From Hydractinia symbiolongicarpus (Eukaryota; Cnidaria; Hydrozoa; Anthoathecata; Hydractiniidae): a stretch of 64,000 nucleotides of DNA. Made by a program: the position numbers and the translations under genes. Positions 24,523 to 35,295 of this stretch are shown one piece after another; position 1 is the first letter of the stretch; each line of letters starts with the position of its first letter. A model generated the notes under the pieces. It ran no database searches. It was not told the DNA's origin and saw only the letters and a program-made list of their open reading frames with translations. The stretch lies in contig NC_079881.1 of the NCBI RefSeq assembly GCF_029227915.1, positions 5,332,001 through 5,396,000 on the forward strand. The letters run 5' to 3'.

Positions 24523-26014
24523 TTGACTCGCTTTTCCCGTCTGGCGTTTTGTTAGTCCAAGTTAATAAGATTAAAGAACGAACATAGGAGAAAGAGAATG
24601 GAAGTAAAAAAACAGCTTAAACGCTGTCTCATGTTTCAAAAAAAATTTATTTATAAGATATTTTTATGGAGAGAAATTTATTTAATTTTTTTATTAATGT
24701 CAACAACACATGTAAATAGCTAAAATTTTTAAACTAACCTCTTGACATCGTCTCGATATTTGTTCGAAAGCCTAAAAGAAACTTCAAAATTATTTACATG
24801 TTATATTTTTACCTTTTGTAGTTATTTTTGTTCTTCTTTTGTAATTACATATAAATTTATTATTTTTATATAAGTTCAGTTGTTTTGTTAATCCAACTTT
24901 ACTGAACACGTGACTAATGCCGAGCAAATCAGAAAATTGTTCGTGTAGGATTTCACTTGCTCGAATCTATAAAGATGTCGCGCTCTAAAAAATGGGACTC
25001 TGCTAATCATGATTTTTCGTCATTGTCAAACTGTGAAAAATTTGCATCCATTCTTTTTCGTAACTACTCGGTGTTTTTCGTAACCGTTTGGATTTTTTTC
25101 GTTCCTACTCGCTTTTCCTAAAAAATAAACTGTTTGTCCGTTACCAGATTTTTGTCGGAATTAGCTCATTGGATTTTTCCTGATTCGTTGCACAAAGATA
25201 GAAAACAATAGACCCTCGAATGTAACGAAGTCGGTTTTTTAGAAAAAATGTACTTTTTTAAAAATGGCGGATTTATGCGCAAAATAAGTCAAAACTGAGG
25301 ATAGTGGATAACAATGCTGGTTTGACATGTTTTAAACCACATAAATTTAGCGTAAATTGTACGTTACAATGTAAGAAAATTTGGTCGAAAAAGTTTTTGG
25401 CTTCCGCAGTGTGTTAGTAATGCCGGGAAATCTGTACCAGTAAAACTTAATATTCACTATCCATTCATTTTATGATTTTTGGGACTCTTCTCTGACGTAA
25501 TGTTTTCTAACCTTCTTTGAAGATATAAGCATTATCACAACCTCGTTCCCAGGGCATTTTGCGTTGTGCCCGTAATTACGGCTCAGGGACTAGAAGAGCC
25601 TGGGCGCAAGATTGGCATCTTCAGTCTACATTGTTAAAACATCGCACATAGCTCCACTGTAAAGTGTTTTATACGTGCACACAAAATGTTGCGTAGCGGT
25701 ATCTTTTCAATTTAAAATTTGTGAAGGTTTGTAACATAAAAGTAATATATTGTGCGCAATGTTAAGATATTTCACAGTCGCAAGCTTCTTGAAAGTTTAT
25801 AAACTGCATGAGTAAGAAAGTCATAGGCATAAGAACTCGGTTCTATATGAGCAGATTCCTTAAAAAAACACGTATAAAAAGATAAAAAGAGAGTTCTGCT
25901 AATCTGTATCAAAACACTAAGAAACACAAATAGGATTAAAAAAGATGAAGTAAAAACATTAAAACAAAATACAAAATTTGTGTTGTTCTGTTTTCGTTTG
26001 ATCGCAGCGATAGA
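24523..26014. other. 3' region of exchanger gene and intergenic DNA
   Basis: Contains the presumed 3' UTR (attaaa at about 24570) and a truncated copy of the CTCGTTCCCAGGGC repeat at about 25541-25615, which includes inner words gcccgtaattacggc and cctgggcgc. No further gene seen. Confidence 0.5.
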
Positions 26015-27006
26015 TTATCCAAACATTCCGGATGTATTGCAGAGGTCGCTCCCACAACATTGAGTCTAAAAAAATGAAAGATTAACGATATGTTTGTATT
26101 TTTCCTGAACGCGTTAAAAAAAAAATAAGTAAAACTATTTAAGATAATAACTTAATTTCCCCATGTATAAACTTTTGCGCTTTCGCGTAAAAAACTTCGT
26201 TATTACGCGACATTTAGTACAACAGTTACGCGCGAATCCATCTATAACCTATGAAAATCCCAAATTTTAGTATTTTTCTTGTTATTTGACGTACGAGTAA
26301 GGTAATAATGCTTATTTTAGTAATAATAATTTTTTAATATGGAATAGAAAATATAAAGTCTAAAGCAAAATTCTATAATCTCTTAAAAAACACTTGAATA
26401 CAAGAATCTGATTATATGGTCAGCTTTTTGTTTTTGTAAGTATAGTATCTATAGCATACTTAAAACAAAGGGGTTTTGGAAGCATTGCTTTTTTAAGTTG
26501 TTTCGTTTTTACAAAAAAAATAGCATATGAAAATATTTTTACCTTGACTTTTTTGGATTACATAAAAAACTTGAATCTTAAAAAAACTTGTATAAAATAC
26601 AGATAACGAGTGTCTACTCACATTGCAGGAACTGATAAACAGTCGTCTACTTTTTGCTCGAATCCGATTACACGTTTGGTGACAACTTTGCATGTCTTTC
26701 TCACAACCGTATGCTTTTGTAGTGATCGTTCCGAACAATGTTGACGTTGTCACCGTACTTGCTAAACAGACAGTTTTACCGTATCCACATTCCAATCGAC
26801 GAACATGGTAAGTTCTTGATGTGATAGCACCTGCGTAGCATCTCAAACAATATCCTATAATAGATAACCAAAAATTGTCCAGTTTTTGGAAAGTTGATTT
26901 CCTTTCCTGTTTCTATAACAAATTATGTTGTCTGTTATCAAAAGCATATTTTACCTGTGTTTACAAAAAGCAAGCAAACAAATAACAGGTGAAATCTTAT
27001 GTCCAT
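26015..27006 (-). CDS. Secreted Ly6/uPAR (three-finger) domain protein
   Basis: Three minus-strand exons, 27006-26955, 26854-26622 and 26065-26015, join in phase to 111 aa plus stop. Exon 1 is a signal peptide (MDIRFHLLFVCLLFVNT). The mature part starts YCLRCYAG, the LxCxxC-like opening of Ly6 domains. It continues with C..GKTVC, YGCEKDM.SC..TC and SSC, and closes with CCGSDLCN, the diagnostic CC-x3-LCN end. The last exon is only 51 nt and carries the CC..LCN box. No hydrophobic GPI-signal tail follows (ends NTSGMFG), so the protein is probably soluble. Ly6 proteins bind receptors or channels at the cell surface; the ligand here is unknown. A broken inverted copy lies at 27950-29110. Confidence 0.85.
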
Positions 27007-27404
27007 GACTGCCCAATAACAATCTTATTTCTTTGAATAACTTTTGAAAGATATTTAAAAAATATCATCTTTCCCGCTTTTTTATAGGCTGTAAAAATCT
27101 TCCTCTTTCTCTTTCGTTTCTTCCGCTTTTATTTCATTACTTCTGAGTAAGTTAACAAATGACCACAAAGCGACCAATAAAAAACGATCATTGGTGCCTT
27201 TAAAGAGTGATCAATGTATTATTGCGCTGTGGTGTATTTTCGCTCTTCACATACCATACCTTCTTCAACAACATCTTTTGAACAACAAAACATAGATTTT
27301 TTTAAAAAAATTTTAACTTCCTTTCCACTCTCCTGTCAGGACTAGAAAATATAGAACCGTAACAGTCAGACAAAAGGCCAAACGACAGCTACTATTATAA
27401 AGAC

Positions 27405-27600
27405 TAGGTCGTCAACAGGTGGAAAAATCCGCGGGGTCGCCCATCTTTTTTATATCGCATTACGTGTTTCCATAACAGATAGACAAACAGACAGACGACG
27501 GCTATAATTATAGAGACTAGTCGGTGGCCCGTGGATAAATCTATCCATCCTTTATGTATCGCATTTCGTGTTTCCGTAACACGACTTTTTACGTAACTGC
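27405..27600. repeat. Dispersed 'CCCGTGG' repeat, two tandem copies
   Basis: Two head-to-tail copies of the family seen at 345-460: 'agactag..cgtggaaaaatccgcggg..cgccc' then 'tatcgcattacgtgtttcc' and a gacagac tract. The second (about 27520-27600) starts actagtcggtggcccgtgg. They lie close to the centre of symmetry of the Ly6 inverted duplication. Confidence 0.6.
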
Positions 27601-27949
27601 AAGTAATCATAACTTAGCATGCAAAACCGACTAAGAACAAAAAATATCGTTCTTTCAAAACTGAATTTTACAATGAATAATATAAATATTATTATGTCAT
27701 GAATGAGCAAGTTTATTCTATGCTACATTTCGACAGCTACAGCTGTCATCGACGGGTAATGGATTTTACAACTTGCCAAAGGCTGACCGGGTCGTTTGAG
27801 TAAAAAAAATTAAGAAGTTAGTTCTGTGATAAAGGTTTGTAGGGTCGGAAGGTTATTATGGAAAGGAAACTATATTGCTTAGCATAGCTTGAATTGATAA
27901 GTATTAGCTTGAAGGCTAGATATTAATCAATTTATAAAGGAAGCAATAA

Positions 27950-29110
27950 AAGGTTTTTATTGGTCGCTTTGTGGTCATTTGATTACTCGGTTCTTACGAA
28001 GTTGAAACCGAAGAGAAGAAGGACAAAGAGGAAGATTTTTCTACAAGTCGTGAGAAAGCAGAAGAGAAGAAATTTTCCAATTTCTTTTTTCTTTCTTTGA
28101 CTCAAGATGTAACAGCTGCTGCAATTTGAATATACACCCTTCATATCTTGCTTCCCAAAACCTCTCTAATTCTTACATATACTATGGATTTACAAATTTT
28201 TCTTTTAGTCCCTTATTTTGGTCTAAAATTATCCCTTGTTGAGCATTTTAAATGCTGATTTTTGCCTGTTTCATGGCTTTAATAATTGACTTTCAATAAA
28301 ACACGAAATGTTGTTACATTTATTTTATTATGGATTCCGTGGTACTTCATGAATATTGTTAACTTAAAAATCTTCTAAGAAACAAACAAACACAGAAAAC
28401 AGACAAAAATGAAGCATAGCAGCACATTTTGAATGTTTTTGTGGTAAAAGAAGAGACTGAAATGTTAGAAGAACGCTTTGTTGTAATCAAATGGAATTGC
28501 GGCTAAGTTATTGAAATAGTCAAGACTAGTTATCGTTGCTACCATCTTTTACTCACAGAGAGACGACGAGCACTTTAATATAAAGATTACATATTGTTTA
28601 TAAGCAAGTGAAATCAGGCTCGCATATACTTTTGCAAAAAAAATAATTAGGTTTAGAGTATAGTTACATTATGCTGTATTTTTACCTTTAAAAGAACGGC
28701 ATTAAAACTAACTGTATAATCACACAAGAAAAGTGCAGAGAGTATAATGGTGTTAAGTGGGTCTTAACGTGTTTAAGAAATTAGAAAGGTCTGTGTCTAA
28801 TAAAAATATCCATGACACAAGAGAAAAACATAAGACGGATTCACCAAGACTAGACAATATTGCTAGCATACACATCAGGTTTAGATATGAATTTTCATAT
28901 CTAAACCTGAATATGCATAAAAAAGTTATGCTTATAAAAAAACCTGTATTCCAAAAACTTTTTTATCCGTTAGAGAAGAATCAATAGCGAACTATTCTTA
29001 TCACTGTGACCTTCTATAGACTCAACATTGTCGAAGCGACCTCTGCAATACATCCGGAAAGTTTGGATTTGTTCTGATCAAACAAAATCACAGAAACACA
29101 AATTTTATAA
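27950..29110 (+). pseudogene. Broken mirror-image copy of the Ly6/uPAR gene
   Basis: 27954-27980 is an exact 27-bp reverse complement of 27157-27183, the upstream region of the intact Ly6 gene, and similarity continues through the purine-rich stretch after it. At about 29022-29075, after a tctatag acceptor, the last Ly6 exon recurs on the plus strand: RSDLCNTSG, with its 3' flank (gatcaaac..acacaaatttt). The first Cys of the CC pair is His and the stop codon is lost. A possible signal-peptide start (MDLQIFLLV) at 28183 sits near where exon 1 should be. The cysteine-rich exon 2 is not found. Spacing mirrors the intact gene within about 50 bp. Confidence 0.65.
28876..28909. repeat. Perfect hairpin, 16-bp arms, 2-nt loop
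   Basis: caggtttagatatgaa is followed after tt by its exact reverse complement. It lies in the non-coding DNA of the broken Ly6 copy. It could be a foldback scar, a cruciform or a small-RNA precursor. Nothing around it decides. Confidence 0.7.
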
Positions 29111-30360
29111 TACACTGTTTAATGTAATAAATATTCGCTGTTTTTATTCTTATTTCATGTGCTACAATTTTATATTTTCTTTTATTTGTGTTTCGATTTA
29201 GTTTATATAACTTTTTTTGTCCCTTTATACAGGTTTGGAAAAATAAAGTTATCAGGGCCTCATAATTTTCTTAGTGCAGCGTATTTACCCCAAAAGAAGT
29301 TGCGAAACATTTAATATATGCCACTTTTCTACATTTTTTTGAAGAATAGTTAATTACTTGTATCTTTAGATAAACTACATTTTTATTAAATAACGAAACT
29401 TTTTGTTACTAAGATCATGGAACTTCGCTTCATAAAAACAAACAAACACACGAACACAAACAAAAAGAACAGAATGAAGAAGTAGAAACGAATCGTAAAA
29501 TCTTAATGCTTTTTCGATTGATATAATGTTAAAAATTTCGAAAAAAAAGAGTGTTTTGCTGGCTTTTAAGACACAGCGTAGGTTATTATCCAGCGGACGA
29601 CATTTCGTCATAAGTAGGAATACTACTGTTTTAGTTGGCTCTAAATTACTAACTTACTATCAACTATTATTAGGTCAACGTCCCGACTCAACAGTCGAGG
29701 CAATTATTCAACCGAATCACCGAGGTCATTTTATTTACTATCTGAACCGTGTTCGGAAAAAAATGGCAAAAATCTATGATGGAAGCAAATTTCGGGCGCC
29801 CTGGACTGTATGCTTTGTTCCTTAAAGTCTTTTTGGCGCCGGTTGCTAATTTAATAAAACAAAGAATCCTCCCAAACATAACCGGGTTCTTCAGGCAGAA
29901 AGAAAAACCAATGACGTAATCAATTATCACACAAAAACAACAACATGTTTATCATTCTTAAATTCGTTTTCGTATTAGGATAAGATCATTCAGCTTTTTT
30001 GGGATTAAATTGAGTTAGTTTCTTTATAGAAAGCGGAGCTCAAGCGAATTATCTTACTATGCAAATGTTTTAGTGTTTTTTATTTTTATCATTTCATTTT
30101 TTTTAAATACATATCTATAAAATTTGCCGCTCTATTTATTTGACCTAAAATAATTTCAAAGACGGGGAATGAAAACGAGTATTTTTATGATATAATTTTA
30201 TTTAATCTGTTTATTAGTTTCATTTTTTGTGTGTAATTTTTATATTTCTTTTTATTTAATTCTTACTATTGTGTTGTTTGTCAGTATAAAAATTGCGGAA
30301 GACGATGCACGCACGGTAAGTAATAAGAATATTCCTGACTGCACGGTACGTCTGAAAGTA
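29111..30360. other. Intergenic, nothing recognised
   Basis: AT-rich DNA. Overlapping ORFs on both strands at 29375-29930 (78-99 codons) have no recognisable domain, and none has a convincing gene model. Confidence 0.45.
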
Positions 30361-30462
30361 AGACCCTTTTTCTTTTTCCTCTTTTTCTTTTCCTTTTCTT
30401 CTTTTTCTCTTTTTTCTTCTTCTTCTTCTTCATCTTCTTTTTCTTCCCTTTCTTCATTTTGT
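30361..30462. repeat. Polypyrimidine (CTT/CTTTT) tract
   Basis: A run of about 100 bases almost purely C and T on the plus strand, mostly cttttt and cttctt units, ends about 60 bp before the ShKT-protein start codon. Its complement yields a spurious Lys-rich ORF. Confidence 0.85.
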
Positions 30463-30523
30463 TTTTATGTTCTATATTTAGCACGTTTATTTTTAGATTT
30501 TACTCACTCATTTCCATAACACA

Positions 30524-32195
30524 ATGAATACAATTATCACATTAGCTGTTGTATGTGTGGCCTTAGCCGTAGTTCAGGGTAAGAACAATTAAGTAAATTA
30601 TTCCACAATTATTGGTAAAATGTGAAGGAAGAAACAGGCAATTGAGACAAACTTTAAAAAAAATGTTTTTTTGTTGTTTCTTGATTGGCCTTGAAATTAA
30701 AATGACGGAAATAGAATTGTACACAAATATCTATTATCTATTTTGTGCATTTTTTTACACCAGGATTTCTGCAGCTGCTTTGTCAGACGGACAAAAATAG
30801 CAGTAGATAAAGGCGTAATGTTTATACTTTGTTATATCCAGCCCTGTTAATGAAATTTGTTTTGTGACAGGGTGTGCAGATATTCATCCTGATTGCAAAT
30901 CACTTTATCCGAGTATCTGTGGTACAGCCAGAGAGTTATGTTCAAAGACATGCGGAGATTGTCAAGGTAATGCATACATCAAAGTTTATTTATCAGATTA
31001 TACGACGAAATTTCCGTGCTCCGTTCATTAAAGTTTGGCCAAAACTTGGACAATCAGAATTTTTAACATGTATTTTGTTTATTTTATATAACTACATACA
31101 TTTAACAAACAATTTAAAAAATATACCTGCAGTTCCGGAACTGTACTTTTGCTATCTGCACTGATGGTGAACAGGAAACGCAACCTCGTCCCCAGTGTCT
31201 TGTGGCTCCTAAGCCGTTATTACGGAGTCAACTTTATCAACAAGGCCAAATGCCCTGGAAACGAGGTTGGAGGAAACGCATATGACTTGTAACCATAAGG
31301 CTTCAGATTTGAGTCTCACACTTTGCACACTCTGAATATAGTGTTGTCAGCAGATTTGGTGCCAGCCATTGACCCCTGCCCGGTTTGTATGGCAGACAAG
31401 CAAGTTGTAACAATGCTTTACTTCTCTCTGGACGTAATGTATCATAGTTAGACGACGAGCAGGAAGAGCCAGACGTTAAGACAGAGTCCCCAAGGACGAA
31501 GAAATCCCAATTGCTCACTTACACATTACATTTCATTTATTACTTTAATCCACCTGAATTATCACTTATTGTATACAGCTCATATGGATTATGTTAACTT
31601 ACACTTCATTTGTACTTTTAGGTGCTTCTGTAAATTTCGGTAAGCCTCTTTTCTTATTGCAATTTTGGAATGTGTCTCAATTCACAATACAATATGGTGA
31701 TCATTATTTTGCCAATACTCACAACGTTATCATCACCCGCGCTCTCATGTTTTTTTTTAAGACGCGCTATTAGTCAGTGTACACGAATGGCTAAAAAAAG
31801 GCTTATTACACAAACAATTATTTTTATCAATAGTGTCTACAATATACGTTGACAATAACTCAACTATTTTTTGATCGCAAGCATTAACTCTGTTATCGTG
31901 GCTGCCACAAAATCTAAAATCATCATTCCAATTCGCCGCCTTCTTACAGGTAGTAAGTGGTACGATAATAGATCTAAGAATCGAATGAAAGCCTTAGGGA
32001 AAAGTAGGCTTCAGAATATTTTAACCAGATATGGTTTCATAGAATATCTTCACATGAGATTTGAGATGTTGTATGATCATTTTAGGGTGTCAGGACAGTT
32101 TATCAAAAACTCTTTGCAAAAGTTTAGTCGAAAGCAAGGCTTGTGGAGAACCCAACGCTCAAGCTTTATGCAGTGAAAGTTGTGGAGCCTGTTAA
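30524..32195 (+). CDS. Small secreted ShKT-domain protein
   Basis: Four phase-compatible exons: 30524-30578, 30871-30966, 31622-31639 (18 nt) and 32128-32195. Exon 1 is a complete signal peptide start (MNTIITLAVVCVALAVV). Exon 2 encodes a whole ShKT domain with six cysteines in the typical order, ending in the C-x3-C-x2-C signature with an SKT between cysteines. Exon 4 encodes only the C-terminal half of a second ShKT-like module (four cysteines, SES between two of them), then a stop. ShKT domains occur in sea-anemone potassium-channel toxins but equally in many non-toxic cnidarian secreted proteins and protease tails. I cannot tell which role applies, and the diagnostic Lys-Tyr dyad is not evident. 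The incomplete second module may mean a missed exon between 31640 and 32127. Confidence 0.7.
31183..31270. mobile_element. Short MITE-like element, CTCGTTCCCAGGGC family, complete copy
   Basis: About 87 bp bounded by imperfect inverted ends: caacctcgtccccagtg on the left and ccctggaaacgaggttgg on the right. An internal stem, ggctcctaagccgttattacgg, is related to the 25541 copy. It is inserted in an intron of the ShKT gene. Confidence 0.65.
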
Positions 32196-33645
32196 GCAAC
32201 ACATTTTAAAACGGTAAGATGATATGAAATTTGTTAGAAGAATAAAAGTGTAGCCATTCTCGTTTTAATACTCGCAGAGATATTTAAATAGCGTTATTCT
32301 AGTCAACCTGTTAAAATTCATTTTAATTTCCAACTACTAACACGAGTACAATGTCACAAAGTAGGAAATACAGGACAGATATGAAAGAAAAATCTTAGGC
32401 ATCTGGCAAAGAATTAGTTTATTTCACCACAACATCAGTGACGCTAGGTAGCCTTGCTACACGCCCAGATGGTTGAAAATTAAGAGCTGAGTGAAAGAAT
32501 TAATTACGATTTAAGCTTTTACCTTTTTGTCTCATTGATATTTTGTTTTTGTTTTCTTCTCCCCCCTCTCGTTTCTCAATAGCGATGTTTGTATGCATAT
32601 GTTATCGGACAAATTTGTTTGCTTAATGTATCAATGGTACAATTTCGAAGGACTTAATGTTGCTACTTTTTAAATTTGTCCTCGATAACTTTTATATCTC
32701 TCTCACAGTAAGAGAAGAAATCTTTGCGACTTTCGCGGAAGAAAGTATCGCTATCAGAACATTTTCCAAACTGCAAATATGGACTTTTTTATTTTTATTC
32801 AGGCCTTTTCGTTTTCAAAAGGTTTCCAAAATCTCTTTGGTAAAATGTAAATTAATTTTTGCGAATTCGCATTTTTAATTTATTGCACTAAAGAAATTTT
32901 CGCAAATCGGAAACTATTGGTAAATTTCGTGGAATTTATTTTCGCGAATTATGGCAAAATACGCGAAAATCTCTTCCCTCAAGGTAAGACGCTCCATGGT
33001 TGCAAAGAGATCTTCAAGTTTATTGTTTATTTTATTTTTTAGGTATAGAGAAGACAACAAAAACATGTATTAGTTATTGTAAATATAAAATTTATCATTT
33101 CAAATATACACCTTGCTTTGATATATGGATATCACCTCATTATACAAATCAGAAGTTTAAAAAGACTACAACTGTAATCATTATTACATTCACGCTAAAC
33201 TTAACGTTCGCGTTTTTTTAATGTTAAGCGGCTGTATCTCTGTACTTTATGGTCGGAAATATAGCATTTTAGGCGATTTCAAGACATATCCATTTAGCAT
33301 TACGAATTGAGTTTAAAATGCGTTCGATCTGTCCGTTGAGAAATAGTTTTTCAACTCTAAGGTTAAAGATAGGATAGCATCATATGCTTATTTTCGTGAG
33401 ACCTTTATCCATATTTTATTGCATCTGTGACCACAACTTTACTACTAACATCTACCGTAGCTCCAAGTAGTGAATTTTCCACGTTGTTTTTTTCACAGTT
33501 GTTGTCTAGTTATATTTATTCTTCATCAAAGACAATTAGAGCTTTTGGGAAAAATTGAAAGGTACAAAAATTAAAACCACTTATATATATAAAAACAAAA
33601 AATCTTATTATATTGTTATATTGTATTTACATAAAACAATCCCAT
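32196..33645. mobile_element. Intergenic DNA with a possible MITE at ~32707-32985
   Basis: gagaagaaatctttgcg at about 32713 and cgcgaaaatctcttccctc at about 32963-32981 form imperfect inverted ends. The 270 bp between them are rich in ttcgcgaa-like words. The rest of the stretch has no recognisable feature. Confidence 0.4.
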
Positions 33646-34902
33646 CTACATGTCTTCTAATTTTTCTCGAACTTTTTTTGCTTCTTCACGAAATTTCTCA
33701 ATTTTTGCAGAAATCATTTTCTCCTAAAGAAAAAGAAAATATATAAATAGTGGAGAAATACATGGCGTAGTAGTGCTTATTTCCTTATTTGTGTTATGGT
33801 ATAATTGCCCACCGATAAAAGAAACACAATCATATATTTATCACTAATGACTGGAAATATTTTTATACTTTAGCCCATAAAAAATCCACGAAAATTCGTG
33901 CGTGGTATATAGCATTACCCAGTTTTGATCGATAGACACAGCGGCTATTATTACATAGAAACCTTCTTTAGTCAACACATTTTTCAAAAATTACAACAAA
34001 CTGACAATGAAATGTAGAAATAAAGAAAAAGGAAATGGTGGTTAAAGCATATCTTCTATACACTGATATATTTCCTCTTTATTTCTGCAGTAAAAAGAGC
34101 GATAAAAAATATAGCTTATGGGCATTTCTATAACCTGAATACCGTTTTAGGCCAAAATTATTTCAAAAATATAAACGTCTCTGTTTTCCACAAAAACAAA
34201 GTTCATAAATTCTTGTATAAGCCTTTAGACACTGCAAGGTAAAAATACTTTTGCAAAATTCCACACATGTATATAAATTTTATACAGTCTCTTACAGCTC
34301 TATTCTCTTGTCTTTTCACCTCTAATTTCAACATGTCTTCAATTGTCCAATCACATTCTTTTTTATTCAACTTTATAAATTGACATTTTGGCGAATGACG
34401 TTTATGTTCTTTCCTATGAAAAAATAAATACAAGGTAAAATATACATAAGTGAGTTTAAAAGGTAATGTTTAAAACGGAACAGCATTTACCATTTCACTT
34501 ATCTTGTCGATCCCCTTGTTTTCAAAACTTTATTTAGCTTACGAAAAAATAATCAATTTTTTTTGGTAAAAGATAATAGTTCAACGCGGGTCAGGAAAGA
34601 TTACTTATCTTTCTAATGGGTCTTGAATTGACAGTATTGTCAAATGAGCATACTTAAAACAACAGAAAATCAACTATTAACTTTTAAGCATACCATGGAT
34701 TGTCTTCAGGTTCCCAGCCATCAAGTTCTTTCAAACATAAAAAACATTTTACAAGGTCGGGTTCATTTTCTGATGGAACATGAAAAAAGCCAGCTTCTGC
34801 CATCTTTTTTGATGAACACAAACAGTCTTCGTATGGCCAGTCTGAAAATGTTACTAAGCGATTTTTTTCAATATTCATAGTAAATTCATCAACAGGATCC
34901 AT
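33646..34902 (-). CDS. BIRC5: Survivin-like single-BIR protein (BIRC5 family)
   Basis: Three minus-strand exons, 34902-34694, 34413-34296 and 33723-33646, join in phase to 134 aa (human survivin 142). Residues about 10-85 form one BIR domain: RLVTFSDWP, then MAEAGFF, VKCFLCLKELDGWEPEDNPW, and EH..HSPKC, giving the zinc ligands C-x2-C-x16-H-x6-C. The exon junction falls in the Trp codon of NPW. The C-terminus (about 86-134) is charged and helical, ending in an EKFREEAKKVREKLEDM coiled coil like that of survivin, which binds borealin and INCENP. A single BIR with no RING and this coiled coil identify the chromosomal passenger subunit, acting in chromosome segregation and cytokinesis and possibly in apoptosis control. 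The start codon follows the family start closely. Confidence 0.93.
33870..33965. repeat. Dispersed 'CCCGTGG' repeat, degenerate copy
   Basis: actttagcccataaaaaatccacg... followed by atagcattac and gatagacacagcgg matches the 345-460 family with several losses. It lies in the last intron of the survivin gene. Confidence 0.4.
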
Positions 34903-34953
34903 TCTGTGTTCTAACTCCTAAAAATTAAAATAATCCAGTATTTCTATAATTAT

Positions 34954-35295
34954 TTATAAATATAGTACAAAAAATAGAACTATATATGTCCAAAGAAATT
35001 TTTTCCTGTAGTTACATATATATTATTATTATTATTATTAGAAAATCTTTCAACAGCATATACAATTCAGTTATTAACAAAAATGATTGCTATCAATATC
35101 CGTCCTCTGTATGTGCGTGCGTATTTATAAATATAGTACAAAAATTAGAACTATATATGTCCAAAGAATTTTTTTCCTGTAGTTACATATATATTATTAT
35201 TATTATTATTATTAGAAAATCTTCAACAGCATATACAATTCAGTTATTAACAAAAATGATTGCTATCAATATCCGTCCTCTGTATGTGCGTGCGT
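34954..35295. repeat. Recent tandem duplication, ~172-bp unit x2
   Basis: The segment starting tataaatatagtacaaaaa and ending cctctgtatgtgcgtgcgt occurs twice in tandem (about 34954-35124 and 35126-35295). Differences are few: one substitution near the start, small indels, and one extra att in the (att)n run. Near-identity means a young duplication. It lies just upstream of the survivin start. Confidence 0.85.

Noticed and set aside
29375-29930. Overlapping ORFs on both strands as a possible gene
   Set aside because: No domain, no splice support, and open frames on both strands at once in AT-rich DNA.
30281-30484. Minus-strand ORF encoding a very Lys-rich peptide
   Set aside because: It is only the complement of the CTT/CTTTT tract; no conserved start, splice or domain.
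31871-32176. 101-aa plus-strand ORF in the ShKT gene
   Set aside because: Its frame differs from the cysteine-rich last exon and shows no domain; splice phases favour the ShKT reading.
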